Part shown: positions 23,101 to 32,218 of the stretch, in pieces
How the letters are laid out: each line of letters starts with the position of its first letter
Position numbering within the stretch: position 1 is the first letter of the stretch
Source: Gallionellales bacterium GWA2_60_18
GTDB taxonomy: Bacteria; Pseudomonadota; Gammaproteobacteria; Burkholderiales; Gallionellaceae
DNA: 33,643 nucleotides
Direction of reading: 5' to 3'
Assembly (NCBI GenBank): GCA_001801105.1
Contig: MGWS01000006.1
Span: 7,794-41,436, forward strand
Made by a program: the position numbers and the translations under genes
The notes under the pieces: model-generated
Database searches by the model: none
Seen by the model: only the letters and a program-made list of their open reading frames with translations
What the model was told of the DNA's origin: nothing

Positions 23101-25127
23101 TTTGGCAATGCCTCCCTCAGATCCAGCTGTCCATCCTTCCCGGTGGCGAATGCCGCCGCCTTGACCGTCCATGCATCCACCCTCGCGCTGGCCGCGGCAA
23201 GCGCATCGTTGTCGATCTCTCCGCTGTTCGCCAGTTCCCGCGCGGCACGGGCGAACTCGGCAGCGATCTCTTCCGGCGCCAGCAGGTTGAGCTGCGCGGC
23301 CAGCTTGGCCAGATCGTCCTGGCGCGCGCCGCCCAGCAGCTGCGCCACGCCGGAACCCAGCAGGCGCAGGATGGATTCGTTGCACTGCGCCGCTTCGGCA
23401 TACTTGCGCTGGAACACCAGTGCGTTGCGGTATTCGCGCTCATGCGCCGCCTCGAAAAAGTTCGCGCCTATCAGCACCTGCGACGCGCCCGCGCATTCGC
23501 CGCCGCCCAGGTTGACCACGCGGAAGTCGCTGCTGCTGCCGTGGTCGCGCATGACCGCCGCAACATCGGCCGGCTTCACCTCGGCGAGGTCGACAAGCAA
23601 TTCATTGAAATAGTCCGGCTGCTGCGCGCGCGCCCAGGCGAAGAAGCTCTCCACACCGCTGTCATCGTGGGCCTGTTCCACCCGCGCGATCGCCTGTTCG
23701 ATGCGCGCCGCCGGAACCGCGGGTCCCTTCAGCGCCAGCGCGCCGCCGCCCATGCCGTTGCCGCCCAGGTACATCTGGTAGTGCGGCACCAGCTTGCCGT
23801 GCAGCCGCTTGCCTTCGCCGTAGATGCCGATGTCGCCGGTCTCCGGTTGCGCACAGCCGTTGTGGCAGCCCGATACGCGGATGCGCAAGTCCTTCGCGCC
23901 GCCCGATAGCTTGGGCGCCGCGATGGTGCTGGAGGTGATGCCCAGACGGCAGGTGGCGGTGCCGGGGCAGGCCACCACGTTGTCGCCTGCGGCAGGCTCG
24001 CGCAGGCCGAGCGCTGCCAGGACGGCACGCATGACGGGTATGCTTTCCTGCGCCACATTCGGGATCGCCAGGTTCTGATCCTGCGTGGTGTGGATCTCGT
24101 CCAGATTGTGCGCGCGCAGCAAGGCGGCGACGCCGTGCATCTGCGCCGCCGTGAAGTCGCCTATGGGCAAGGCCACCGGCAGCACGAACTTCCCCGGCTG
24201 GTGTTGCGCGAACAGCCTGCGCGGCGCGCCGGAACCCGGAATCTCGCTGCCGCTTTGTTCGCGCCACTCGCCCCTGGGGTAGGCGCTTTCCGCCAGCGCT
24301 TCCCTGGTGCGGGCGAATTCTTCGCGGTATTTCTCCAGAAAACCCTCCGCGCCGAAACGCTCGACCAGGAACTTGATGCGCGACTTCGCGCGCTTGGTGC
24401 GGTCCGAATACCTGTTGTGCAGCGCGACCAGCGCCTCCAGCGAAAACAGCAGTTCGCTTTCCGGGATGAACTCCTCCACCACGATGGCCTCGCGCGGCTT
24501 GTGCCCGAGACCGCCGCCGGCCTTCACCATGAAGCCGTGCTTGCCGTCCTTTTTTACCGCCACTACCCCGGCGTCATGCAGCAGCGATTGCGCGCAATCG
24601 GCCTCGCAGGCGGAGAAGCTGATCTTGAATTTGCGCGGCAACTGCTGGTTGAGCGGGTTGCGCATGAAGTGCAGCGTCGCGCCATCCAGGTGCACGCCGA
24701 CGTCCACATGCTCGCGCGGGCACACCCCGGACAGGCCGCATGCCGTCATGTTGCGCACCGCGTTGCCGCAGGCCTCGCGCGTGGTCAGCCCGGATTGCGC
24801 CAGGCGGCGCAATGCATCGGGCGATTTGCCCAACGGCACGAAATGGATCTGGACGGACTGTCGCGTGGTGACATGGGCAATGCCGCGCTGCGAATAAGTC
24901 TCCGCCACATCAGCCAGGGCATCCAGCTGGCCGGGCGTCAGCCGCCCGCCCGGTATCTTGACGCGCACCATGTTCACGCCTTCCTGGCGCTGGCCGTACA
25001 CGCCCTGTTGCAGGCGGACGGAGGTGAAGCGGTCGGCGTCCATATGGCCGCCAAGAAAGTCCTGCATCGCTTGTTCGAAGCGGTCTATCTCTTCCAGGTC
25101 GGACAGGTTGCGGTTATTCAGGCTCAT
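23097..25127 (-). CDS. Siroheme [4Fe-4S] sulfite (nitrite/sulfite) reductase with C-terminal extension
   Basis: A 676-residue hemoprotein reductase that converts sulfite to sulfide. The two ferredoxin-like repeats and siroheme domains are recognisable: TRQSVQIHFVPLG near 88, TACGLSGVCPREH near 128. The cluster/siroheme cysteines are Cys387 and Cys393 (ACPGTATC) plus Cys421 and Cys425 (SGCHNGC), the classic CX5C...CX3C pattern. Residues about 500-676 form an added, mostly helical region with GGGECAG at 541-547, which I could not assign. No cysJ flavoprotein gene is in the operon, so electrons may come from ferredoxin or another donor. It starts 22 bp after the tauE gene and overlaps cysH by 4 bp. 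Nitrite reduction is less likely in this context. Confidence 0.93.
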   Translation of the reverse strand: MSLNNRNLSDLEEIDRFEQAMQDFLGGHMDADRFTSVRLQQGVYGQRQEGVNMVRVKIPGGRLTPGQLDALADVAETYSQRGIAHVTTRQSVQIHFVPLGKSPDALRRLAQSGLTTREACGNAVRNMTACGLSGVCPREHVDVGVHLDGATLHFMRNPLNQQLPRKFKISFSACEADCAQSLLHDAGVVAVKKDGKHGFMVKAGGGLGHKPREAIVVEEFIPESELLFSLEALVALHNRYSDRTKRAKSRIKFLVERFGAEGFLEKYREEFARTREALAESAYPRGEWREQSGSEIPGSGAPRRLFAQHQPGKFVLPVALPIGDFTAAQMHGVAALLRAHNLDEIHTTQDQNLAIPNVAQESIPVMRAVLAALGLREPAAGDNVVACPGTATCRLGITSSTIAAPKLSGGAKDLRIRVSGCHNGCAQPETGDIGIYGEGKRLHGKLVPHYQMYLGGNGMGGGALALKGPAVPAARIEQAIARVEQAHDDSGVESFFAWARAQQPDYFNELLVDLAEVKPADVAAVMRDHGSSSDFRVVNLGGGECAGASQVLIGANFFEAAHEREYRNALVFQRKYAEAAQCNESILRLLGSGVAQLLGGARQDDLAKLAAQLNLLAPEEIAAEFARAARELANSGEIDNDALAAASARVDAWTVKAAAFATGKDGQLDLREALPK

Positions 25128-25149
25128 TTCAATTTTCCTTTGGTACGGA

Positions 25150-25932
25150 TCAATGCAAAACCAGGCGGGTGCCGATGATCAGCAGCATCACTGCCAGGAT
25201 CGGGCGCAATACTTTTTCCGGGACTTTCGCGGAGAGGTGGCTGCCGATGTAGATGCCCGGCAAGGAACCCAGCAACAGGCTGCCCAGCAGCACCAGATCG
25301 ACCGTGCCCAACGCCAGGTGTCCCATGCCAGCCACGGCGGTGAGCGGCACGGCATGGGCGATGTCGGTACCCACCACCTTGACCGCCGGCAGGCGCGGAT
25401 ACAGGAACAGCAGCGCCACCGTGCCCAGCACCCCGGCACCGATGGATGAGACCGTCACCAACGCGCCGACCACCGCACCCGTCACGATAGTCGCGGCAGG
25501 CAGGTGATGATGGTGCAGTTCGTATACAGTGCCGTCCTCGCGCTGCGCGATCTTTTTGATCCAGTCCTTCAGCAGCAGCGCAGCTGCGGTCAGCAGCAAG
25601 GCGACGCTCAGCACGCCGGTCACCAGCCCCTTCAGGGTCTTTTCGTCCAGCGCGAGGAATTTGAACAGGGCGATGGTCAGCAGCGCGGCGGGCAGACTGC
25701 CCAGGCTCAGCAGGCCCACGATCTTCCAGTCCACAGTGCCGTTGCGGCCATGCACCCAGCCGCCCAGCGCCTTGGTGATCGAGGCATACAGCAGGTCGGT
25801 TCCGACTGCGGTCGCAGGCGAGATGCCGAAGAACAGCACCAGCAGCGGGGTCATCAACGACCCGCCGCCGACGCCGGTCACCCCGACGATCAACCCGACC
25901 AGAAAACCGGAAACCGTATAAAGCCAATCCAT
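25150..25932 (-). CDS. TauE/SafE-family sulfite/sulfonate-type transporter
   Basis: A 260-residue membrane protein of the TauE/SafE family with about eight helices. The repeated family signatures are GLIVGVTGVGGGSLMTPLLV near residues 12-31 and VGALVTVSSIGAGVLGTVAL in the second half, marking the two internally related halves. A His-rich loop (ELHHHHLP) separates them. Members export sulfite or sulfoacetate or import sulfur anions. As first gene of a sulfate assimilation operon it could act in sulfate uptake or in sulfite relief; direction cannot be decided. ATG 25932 has a good GAGGTG Shine-Dalgarno and is preferred to GTG 25938. Confidence 0.9.
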   Translation of the reverse strand: MDWLYTVSGFLVGLIVGVTGVGGGSLMTPLLVLFFGISPATAVGTDLLYASITKALGGWVHGRNGTVDWKIVGLLSLGSLPAALLTIALFKFLALDEKTLKGLVTGVLSVALLLTAAALLLKDWIKKIAQREDGTVYELHHHHLPAATIVTGAVVGALVTVSSIGAGVLGTVALLFLYPRLPAVKVVGTDIAHAVPLTAVAGMGHLALGTVDLVLLGSLLLGSLPGIYIGSHLSAKVPEKVLRPILAVMLLIIGTRLVLH

Positions 25933-25985
25933 ATCCACCTCACTCGAATGAGGCGCATTCTAGGCGGGCAGCCTTATATTGCTAA

Positions 25986-26003
25986 ATACTTTTATGTTAG
26001 TAT
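25986..26003. promoter_or_regulatory. LysR-type dyad between tauE-cys operon and cysB
   Basis: ATACT-TTTATGTT-AGTAT is a perfect interrupted dyad in an AT-rich 104-bp divergent intergenic region (25933-26036). Candidate promoter boxes overlap it on both strands: CTAACA and TATAAG on the minus strand for tauE, and TTGCTA with TATCTT on the plus strand for cysB. It is a plausible CysB site controlling both the cys operon and cysB itself, inferred from position and symmetry only. Confidence 0.5.
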
Positions 26004-26036
26004 CTTATAACCTATTGCCATATACGGAGCGGCATC

Positions 26037-26972
26037 ATGAATCTGCAGCAGTTAAGATATCTGAACGAAATCGTGCGTTGCGGGCTGAACATATCGGATG
26101 CCGCCAACGCGCTGTACACCTCGCAGCCCGGCGTGAGCAAGCAGATCAAGCTGCTGGAGGAGGAGCTCGGCACCGATATCTTCGTGCGCAACGGCAAGCG
26201 CATCACCGCAATCACCGGGCCGGGCAAGGCCATCCTGGAAATCGCCCAGCGCATGCTGCACGACGCGAACAACCTCAGACAGGTCGGAGAAGAATTCCGG
26301 AGCCAGGACAGCGGCCAGCTGACTCTCGCCACCACGCATACCCAGGCACGCTACGCCCTACCGCCCGTGGTCAAGCAGTTCATCAAGCGCTATCCGAAAG
26401 TGAAGCTTGGATTGCATCAGGGCAATCCCACGCAGATCGCCGAGCAGGTGCTTAACGGGGAGGCCGATGTCGCCATTGCCACCGAAAGCCTGGCGCTCTA
26501 TGACGAGCTCGTCACCCTGCCGTGTTATGAATGGCATCACTGCGTGGTCGTGCCGCCCAAACACCCGCTGCTGGAGGAAAAGAAACTGACGCTGGCGAAT
26601 ATCGCGCAATATCCCATCGTCACCTACGATTTCGCCTTCAGCGGACGCGGCAAGATCAACGAGGCGTTCGGGAAGGCCGGCATCGCGCCGAACATCGCGC
26701 TCACCGCGATCGACGCCGACGTGATCAAGACCTATGTGGAACTGGGGCTGGGGGTCGGCATCGTGGCGCAGATGGCTTTCGTCCCGGAACGCGACCGCCA
26801 TCTGCGCATGCTGGATGCCGCGCACCTGTTCAAGCCGAACACCACGCGCATCGCCATCCGCAGGAACGAATACCTGCGCGGCTACACCTACGACTTCATC
26901 GAGCTGTTCGCGCCGCATCTCACGCGCGACGTGGTGGAAAAAGCGATGCACGTCCCGCATCTGCACAAGTAG
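26037..26972 (+). CDS. cysB: LysR-family sulfur regulator CysB
   Basis: A 311-residue LysR-type regulator. The N-terminal winged helix (MNLQQLRYLNEIVRCGLNIS, ALYTSQPGVSKQIKLLEEEL) occupies about residues 1-60. The effector domain shows CysB-specific wording such as TTHTQARYALPPVVKQFIKRY near 99-119, the LHQGNPTQIAEQVL stretch near 125-138 and FSGRGKINEAF. In this subfamily it senses N-acetylserine or related compounds and activates sulfate assimilation. It is divergent from the tauE-sir-cysHDN operon with a shared regulatory gap, which supports the assignment. ATG 26037 follows a weak CGGAGCGG ribosome site. Confidence 0.95.
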   Translation: MNLQQLRYLNEIVRCGLNISDAANALYTSQPGVSKQIKLLEEELGTDIFVRNGKRITAITGPGKAILEIAQRMLHDANNLRQVGEEFRSQDSGQLTLATTHTQARYALPPVVKQFIKRYPKVKLGLHQGNPTQIAEQVLNGEADVAIATESLALYDELVTLPCYEWHHCVVVPPKHPLLEEKKLTLANIAQYPIVTYDFAFSGRGKINEAFGKAGIAPNIALTAIDADVIKTYVELGLGVGIVAQMAFVPERDRHLRMLDAAHLFKPNTTRIAIRRNEYLRGYTYDFIELFAPHLTRDVVEKAMHVPHLHK

Positions 26973-26980
26973 CTCCTCCG

Positions 26981-27805
26981 ATGCCGCCGAAAAGTTGCAG
27001 ATACTGTCTGACGCAGATGGCGCAGGCTGCCCCGAATAACGAATTGTCTGCGCCCTCCGCGTTTCCCTCTCCCCAACCCTCTCCCACCTTGCGGGCGAGG
27101 GAGCGAACGAATCGCTACGCGAGATTCACTCTGATTGCGCTGCTGGCAAGCGTATTGACGGCCTGCGTTCCCGCCCTTCCTCCGCCGATAGCGGCAGAAA
27201 ACGCGTCGGTGCCGGCGGACTTTCCCGCAGCCCGTTACCGTCAGGCAGCGGCTCTCGGCAAAAAGATCCTGCGTGTGGATACAGCCCGTTCGTCCATCGT
27301 CATCGAAGTGCATCGCGCCGGCCCGCTCGCCCGGCTGGGGCATGACCATGTGGTCGCCAGCCACGATGTGGGCGGTTATGTCTCCGGGACGGAAGGGGTG
27401 GCTGACCTCTACGTCCCGCTCGAACGGCTGGCCGTGGACGAACCGGAGTTGCGCCATGAAGCGGGACTCGACACCCAGCCGTCAGCGGAAGATATCGCCG
27501 GCACCCGCCGCAACATGCTGAACCGGACGCTGGATGCCGGGCATTTTCCCTACGCGCTGGTACACGTCACGCAGGCAACAGCCGGCAGCCCGGCCTTGAA
27601 CGTATCGGTCACCCTGCATGGCATGACCCGCACCTACGAAGTTCCGGCGCGGATCGAAGCCGTCGCGGGCGGACTCATCATCGACGGCAGGATATCGCTC
27701 AACCAGACCGATTTCGGCATCACCCCGCTCGCGGTGCTCGGCGGCGCGCTGCAAGTGCAGGATCGGCTGGATTTGCGCTTTCACATTCTCGCAAACAGCG
27801 ATTGA
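26981..27805 (+). CDS. YceI-like lipoprotein
   Basis: The C-terminal 180 residues are a YceI-like lipocalin-fold domain (DTARSSIVIEVHRAGPLARL, GHDHVVASHDVGGYV, then VSVTLHGMTRTYEVPARIEA and ISLNQTDFGITPLAVLGGAL). YceI proteins bind isoprenoid-type lipids in the periplasm. Upstream of it is a lipoprotein signal, RYARFTLIALLASVLTAC. The N-terminus is uncertain. ATG 26981 gives 274 residues but puts about 45 residues before the signal; TTG 27089 gives a conventional signal (MRARERTNRYARF...) but no ribosome site. The stretch 27062-27105 between them is a CCCTCTCCCC...GGGCGAGGGAG repeat-like sequence that may have disrupted the original 5' end. It follows cysB by 8 bp and is convergent with murJ. 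Confidence 0.75.
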   Translation: MPPKSCRYCLTQMAQAAPNNELSAPSAFPSPQPSPTLRARERTNRYARFTLIALLASVLTACVPALPPPIAAENASVPADFPAARYRQAAALGKKILRVDTARSSIVIEVHRAGPLARLGHDHVVASHDVGGYVSGTEGVADLYVPLERLAVDEPELRHEAGLDTQPSAEDIAGTRRNMLNRTLDAGHFPYALVHVTQATAGSPALNVSVTLHGMTRTYEVPARIEAVAGGLIIDGRISLNQTDFGITPLAVLGGALQVQDRLDLRFHILANSD

Positions 27806-27871
27806 GCTGTAGCATGACCGTGCTGCGTTTCCTTGCAGCGCGTGAACAAGAAAATCTGCGTCATTACCCGG

Positions 27872-29416
27872 TCAACTCACCGCCCGCCTGGAAAAATCCT
27901 TCAGCCTGAAACCCAGCACGAACAGTGCAGCAAAATACGCCACGAGGCCGCCCGCGACCAGTGCGGACAGGCGCAGGATGCGCGACCAGCCGGAGCTTTC
28001 CAGCCAGCTTTGTTCGCTGCCCATGCCGAACCAGAGCACCAGCCCCAGCGCGAGCAAGGCGAGACACACCCTGGCAAAGAACCCCGCCCAGCCCGGTTCG
28101 CAGCGATAGATGCCGCGCTTCTTCAGGAAATGGAACAGGATGGCGGAATTGAGGCAGGCGCCAAGGCCGATGGACAATGCCAACCCGGCATGGTGCAGTT
28201 GCAGGCCGAACACGAACAGCACGTTCATGGCCTGCGTGGCCAGCAGGGTGACGATGCCGATCTTTACCGGCGTCCGGATATCCTGCTTCGCATAAAAACC
28301 CGGCGCGAGGATCTTCACCAGGATCAGGCCGATCAAGCCGACGCTGTAGCCCACCAGTGCGTTGCGCGACATCAGCGCATCGTGCGCGGTGAATGCGCCA
28401 TGCTGGAAGAAGGTCGCCAGCAGCGGCACGGCGATCATGCCCAGCGCCAGCGCGGCGGGCAGCGCCAGCAGCACGGTCAGGCGCAACCCCCAGTCCAGCA
28501 GCCTGGAATATTCGGCCAGGTCGCCGCTGGCATGCAGCCGGGAGAGCGAGGGCAGCAGGATGGTGCCCAGCGCCACGCCCAGCAGCCCGGTGGGGAACTC
28601 CATCAGGCGGTCGGCGTAATACAGCCAGGAAACGCTGCCCGCCACCAGGAACGAGGCGAAGATGGTGTTGAGGATCAAGCTGATCTGCGCGATGGAAACG
28701 CCGAACACCGCCGGGCCCATCTGTTTGATGACGCGCCACATGCCCTCATCCTTCAGGCTGAAACGCCATCTCGGCAGCATGCCGATCTTCTTCAGGAAGG
28801 GAATCTGGAAGGCAAGCTGTACCACACCCGCGACGAACACCGCCCAGGCCAGCGCCAGGATGGGCGGATCGCAATATGGCGCCAGCCACAGCGCGCCGCC
28901 GATGAAGCACAGGTTGAGCAGGACGGGCGCGAACGCCGGCACCCAGAACTTGTTGTAGGTGTTGAGGATGCCCGCCGCGACCGCCACCAGCGAGATGAAG
29001 AAGATGTAGGGCGAAGTGATGCGCAGCAACTGCACGGTGAGGTCGAACTTCTCCGCATCCTGCGCGAAACCCGGCGCGCTGATATAGACCAGCACGGGCG
29101 CGGCGACGATGCCGATCAGCGTGACGATGAACAGGATGATCGCCAGCATGGTGCTGACGTGATCCACCAGCAGCTTGGTCTCGTCGTGCCCGCGCCGGCT
29201 CTTGTATTCGCCGAAGATCGGCACGAACGCCTGCGAGAACGCGCCTTCGGCGAACAGGCGGCGCAGCAGGTTGGGCAGCTTGAATGCCACGAAAAACGCG
29301 TCCGTCGCCGCCCCCGCACCGAAGATGCGCGCGATCAGCACGTCGCGCGCAAAGGCCAGGATGCGCGAGAGCAGGGTCAGGCTGCTGATGGTGGCGAGTG
29401 CCTTGAGGAGATTCAT
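27872..29416 (-). CDS. murJ: Lipid II flippase MurJ
   Basis: A 514-residue MOP-superfamily flippase with about 14 transmembrane helices that moves lipid II to the periplasmic side for peptidoglycan synthesis. The N-terminus [20 protein letters not shown] and the following [20 protein letters not shown] are diagnostic, as are [20 protein letters not shown] and [20 protein letters not shown]. Length is normal. ATG 29416 is preferred over ATG 29425; neither has a strong Shine-Dalgarno. In many betaproteobacteria murJ and rpsT are divergent neighbours; here a chemoreceptor gene lies between them. Only 66 bp separate its stop from the convergent YceI-like gene. Confidence 0.97.
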   Translation of the reverse strand: MNLLKALATISSLTLLSRILAFARDVLIARIFGAGAATDAFFVAFKLPNLLRRLFAEGAFSQAFVPIFGEYKSRRGHDETKLLVDHVSTMLAIILFIVTLIGIVAAPVLVYISAPGFAQDAEKFDLTVQLLRITSPYIFFISLVAVAAGILNTYNKFWVPAFAPVLLNLCFIGGALWLAPYCDPPILALAWAVFVAGVVQLAFQIPFLKKIGMLPRWRFSLKDEGMWRVIKQMGPAVFGVSIAQISLILNTIFASFLVAGSVSWLYYADRLMEFPTGLLGVALGTILLPSLSRLHASGDLAEYSRLLDWGLRLTVLLALPAALALGMIAVPLLATFFQHGAFTAHDALMSRNALVGYSVGLIGLILVKILAPGFYAKQDIRTPVKIGIVTLLATQAMNVLFVFGLQLHHAGLALSIGLGACLNSAILFHFLKKRGIYRCEPGWAGFFARVCLALLALGLVLWFGMGSEQSWLESSGWSRILRLSALVAGGLVAYFAALFVLGFRLKDFSRRAVS

Positions 29417-29489
29417 GCCGGTCATATAGGGCTGCGAACGGCGTGCATCATATCATCCGGACACACGGCAAATCCGGAGACAGCCCTGC

Positions 29490-29517
29490 TCGACCCACGC
29501 GACGTTTCATGTACAAT
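29490..29517 (+). promoter_or_regulatory. Probable promoter of the chemoreceptor gene
   Basis: TCGACC (29490-29495) and TACAAT (29512-29517) are 16 bp apart, a plausible sigma70 pair. The 7-bp inverted arms CCGGAGA (29474-29480) and TCTCCGG (29524-29530) flank it. The predicted leader of about 105 nt up to the start at 29632 is GC-rich and may fold, but I recognise no known riboswitch in it. Confidence 0.4.
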
Positions 29518-29631
29518 ACCACCTCTCCGGAGATGGACAATTCCGGGCTTAGAATCTGAAGTTCCGATGACTCCGCGCCTTCAGGCTCGCAGGCGGGGTC
29601 GAGCCAGACAACAGACACAAGGGGAAGTGTA

Positions 29632-31671
29632 ATGCGTTTTTCGGATATCAAATTACAGTGGAAGATGATGCTGGTGGTCGCAGTGATTTTCCTGCCAGCC
29701 ATGGCTGGAGGCACCCTTTACTTTTTCAATCAGATCTATTCGCTGCAAGTAAAGTCCTCTCTCGGCGGACTAATGAACTTCGTCGATGCCAAGCAACAAG
29801 GCGTGATCCGCTTCATCGGCCAGAACGAGAAGTTCGCCAAGCAGATGGCTTCGCTGGCGACCGACACCGATCCCGTTATTGTCCGCAAACATTTCGCCAA
29901 AGTAGTCGAGACCGACGTATTCAAGCAGGCAGACCATCCGTTCAAGGATGAGATCGCTTCCGGCAAGCGCAAGATCGATACCTGGCGCGCCTATCATGCG
30001 ATCGACCTGGTGAAGGACGGCAAGATCGCCGTGTCGTCCGATCCCGCCCGCGAAGGCCGCGACTGGACGCAGAAGATCGACACCAAACACGGCTATTCCG
30101 ACGTCTGGAAGGACGGCGACACCCCGGTACTGAGCTTCGCGGCAGAGGCCGGCGCCAGCGGCACGATCTATGTGCATGCGGACGCGCGCATGCTGACGCT
30201 GATCGTCAACGGCGAGATCGGCAACCTGGAAGGCGACATGGGCACCTTCTATCTGGCCGGCGTGGGCGCGACTTTCGACTATTACATCGTCAACAAGGAC
30301 AATGTGATGATCACCTCATCGCGCCGCCATGACAATGCCATCCTCAATACCAAGGGCAGTGAATTCCCGTGGCAGGCGACGCAACAGGACCGGGCGGCCA
30401 ACATCGTCTGCTCCAGCGCCGGCACCTATACTACCAACGCCCAATGCACTACCGGTTGCCGTGAAGCTATGGGCTTCTACCCCGGCACCAACGGCAAGAC
30501 CATGATGGGTGCCTCGATGCCGTTCTACGATTCCGGCTGGACCATCGTGGTCGAGCAGGAAAAAGACGAGATGATGGGCCCGTTCTTTACCCTGGGATAC
30601 ACCATCCTGATACTGGGTAGCGCGGTCGGGCTGGGCGCATTCCTGCTGTTCAGCTATGTGGCGCGTAAGCACATCGTCAACCCGCTGAAGAAACTCACCA
30701 CCGCCATCGAAAGCATGTCGCGCAGCACGGGCGATTTCGACCTGACCGTTAAATACGATACCAAAACCAAGGAGGAACTGGGAGCGATCTCGCGCGCCTT
30801 CGACCATCTGATCACCTCCTTCGGGCATACGGTAGAAGGCATACGAAAGACGACTGAAACACTGAGCTCCACGATCGAGGAAGTCGAGGAGACAGGCACC
30901 AAGGTCAGCGCGGGCTCACATGCGCAATCCGATGCAGCCGCCTCTACCGCCGCCGCAGTGGAGCAGATATCGGTGACCACCACCCAGATCGCCGATCTGG
31001 CGCGTGAAACGAACACCCTTGCAGAACGCGACCTGAATTTGTCCAACAATGGCCGCGGCGTTGCCGAAAAGACGGCACAGGACATGGCGCGCGTTGCCGA
31101 CCTGGTCGCACAATCTTCGCAAGCGGTGACCCAACTGAACCAGAAATCGGAACATATCGGCGGCATCGTCAAAGTCATCAAGGAGATCGCCGACCAGACT
31201 AACCTGCTGGCATTGAACGCCGCCATCGAGGCGGCGCGCGCCGGCGAACAGGGCCGCGGCTTCGCGGTGGTCGCGGACGAGGTGCGCAAGCTGGCCGAAC
31301 GCACCGGCAAGGCGACCACCGAGATTCAGGAACTGATTGACGGCATGCGCGTCGAGGTGGAACACACTGCACAGTCTATGAATACCACACGTGAGGAAAC
31401 CACCCGCAGCCTCGATCTGGTCGGGCGCGTCCGCGATGCGCTGGAGGAGATCGGACACGGCGCCAAGGAGACTGCGGCCAAGGTGAGTGACATCGCTGCC
31501 GCCACCCACGAGCAGGACGCCGCCATCCAGAACATCGCGCAGAACGTGGAAAACATCTCCTCGATGGCGGAAAAGAACACTTCCGCGACCGAGCGCGCGA
31601 CCGAGCTGGCGCATGCACTGCGTTCGCTGGGCGAGCAACTGCAGCAAGGGGTTGCCCGCTTCAAGCTGTGA
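29632..31671 (+). CDS. Methyl-accepting chemotaxis protein
   Basis: A 679-residue transmembrane chemoreceptor. TM1 is at about 13-33, a large periplasmic sensor domain 34-317 (double-Cache-like in size), TM2 about 318-342, HAMP about 344-395, and a long cytoplasmic coiled-coil signalling domain. The highly conserved hairpin tip reads [20 protein letters not shown] at 518-537, followed by [20 protein letters not shown]. The sensor domain contains three cysteines (260, 272, 276), possibly a disulfide or metal site. No C-terminal CheR-binding pentapeptide is visible. The ligand is unknown. A good AAGGGGAAG Shine-Dalgarno precedes ATG 29632. A hairpin follows the stop codon. Confidence 0.95.
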   Translation: MRFSDIKLQWKMMLVVAVIFLPAMAGGTLYFFNQIYSLQVKSSLGGLMNFVDAKQQGVIRFIGQNEKFAKQMASLATDTDPVIVRKHFAKVVETDVFKQADHPFKDEIASGKRKIDTWRAYHAIDLVKDGKIAVSSDPAREGRDWTQKIDTKHGYSDVWKDGDTPVLSFAAEAGASGTIYVHADARMLTLIVNGEIGNLEGDMGTFYLAGVGATFDYYIVNKDNVMITSSRRHDNAILNTKGSEFPWQATQQDRAANIVCSSAGTYTTNAQCTTGCREAMGFYPGTNGKTMMGASMPFYDSGWTIVVEQEKDEMMGPFFTLGYTILILGSAVGLGAFLLFSYVARKHIVNPLKKLTTAIESMSRSTGDFDLTVKYDTKTKEELGAISRAFDHLITSFGHTVEGIRKTTETLSSTIEEVEETGTKVSAGSHAQSDAAASTAAAVEQISVTTTQIADLARETNTLAERDLNLSNNGRGVAEKTAQDMARVADLVAQSSQAVTQLNQKSEHIGGIVKVIKEIADQTNLLALNAAIEAARAGEQGRGFAVVADEVRKLAERTGKATTEIQELIDGMRVEVEHTAQSMNTTREETTRSLDLVGRVRDALEEIGHGAKETAAKVSDIAAATHEQDAAIQNIAQNVENISSMAEKNTSATERATELAHALRSLGEQLQQGVARFKL

Positions 31672-31672
31672 T

Positions 31673-31722
31673 ACCGGTAACCGGCGGCCTGCAACGCCCA
31701 GACGGGGCAGGCCGCCACCGGT
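31673..31722 (+). terminator. Strong hairpin after the chemoreceptor gene
   Basis: GGCGGCCTGC (31683-31692) and GCAGGCCGCC (31707-31716) form a perfect 10-bp stem with a 14-nt loop, within an outer ACCGG/CCGGT pairing (31673-31677, 31718-31722). It begins 2 bp after the stop codon. No T-tract follows, so termination may need a factor. Confidence 0.55.
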
Positions 31723-31754
31723 TGCATAGCCGGAGGATGGTGAAGCAAAAAAAT

Positions 31755-31783
31755 TTGCAAAAGCCGGGGGGAGCCACTAGAAT
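31755..31783 (+). promoter_or_regulatory. rpsT promoter with GC-rich discriminator
   Basis: TTGCAA (31755-31760), a 17-bp spacer and TAGAAT (31778-31783) form a good sigma70 promoter. The discriminator directly after the -10 is GCGCGCC, the GC-rich kind found at stringently controlled ribosomal promoters. The predicted leader is about 32 nt. Confidence 0.7.
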
Positions 31784-31822
31784 GCGCGCCTTTCGTCGTA
31801 CCGAATTTTTCAAGGAGTAGTC

Positions 31823-32086
31823 ATGGCAAATAGCGCACAAGCCCGCAAGCGTGCCCGTCAGGCAGTCAAACAGAATGCGCACAACACCAGCCTGCGCTCG
31901 GAATTGCGCACTGCGATCAAGAAGGTGACCAAGGCGATCGAGGCCGGCGACAAGGCTGCGGCACAGGTCGTTTATCAGTCTTCGGTCAGCACCGTGGACA
32001 GCATCGCCGACAAGAAGATCATCCACAAGAACAAGGCCGCCCGCCACAAGAGCCGTCTGTCTGCGGCGATCAAGGCGATGGCGTAA
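31823..32086 (+). CDS. rpsT: 30S ribosomal protein S20
   Basis: An 87-residue, Lys/Arg/Ala-rich helical protein with the S20 signature [20 protein letters not shown] at the N-terminus, then [20 protein letters not shown] and a C-terminal [21 protein letters not shown]. It binds 16S rRNA early in 30S assembly. A strong AAGGAG (31814-31819) precedes ATG 31823. It is monocistronic, with its own promoter upstream and a terminator downstream. Confidence 0.98.
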   Translation: MANSAQARKRARQAVKQNAHNTSLRSELRTAIKKVTKAIEAGDKAAAQVVYQSSVSTVDSIADKKIIHKNKAARHKSRLSAAIKAMA

Positions 32087-32113
32087 ACACCACCGTTTCC
32101 GATTTACCGCAAT

Positions 32114-32143
32114 CAAGCCGGCAGCGATGTCGGCTTGTTTGCT
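32114..32143 (+). terminator. rpsT terminator
   Basis: CAAGCCG (32114-32120) pairs with CGGCTTG (32131-32137) around a 10-nt loop and is followed by TTTGCTTTG. It lies 27 bp after the rpsT stop codon, as expected for a rho-independent terminator of modest strength. Confidence 0.7.
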
Positions 32144-32188
32144 TTGCAGGGTCGTTTGGCAGGATAATGCCGGCCTGCAAATAACTCC

Positions 32189-32218
32189 ACGGCGGATGTC
32201 TCCGCCGTCTTGTTTTTT
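32189..32218 (+). terminator. argD: Terminator-like hairpin immediately upstream of argD (possible attenuator)
   Basis: ACGGCGGA-TGTC-TCCGCCGT is a perfect 8-bp stem with a tetraloop, followed by CTTGTTTTTT, a textbook rho-independent terminator. It ends directly against the argD Shine-Dalgarno (AGAGGT, 32219-32224) and only 10 bp before the argD start. A weak upstream -10 (GATAAT, 32163-32168) could begin an argD leader of about 55 nt containing it. Confidence 0.75.

Noticed and set aside
29524..29631. A cyclic-di-GMP or other riboswitch in the chemoreceptor leader
   Set aside because: The region is GC-rich and foldable but lacks the conserved GEMM-type bases or any other aptamer core I can recognise.
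27833..29632. A 599-codon plus-strand open frame over murJ
   Set aside because: Antisense shadow; its Gln/His/Arg/Asp-rich product has no family features, whereas murJ is unmistakable.
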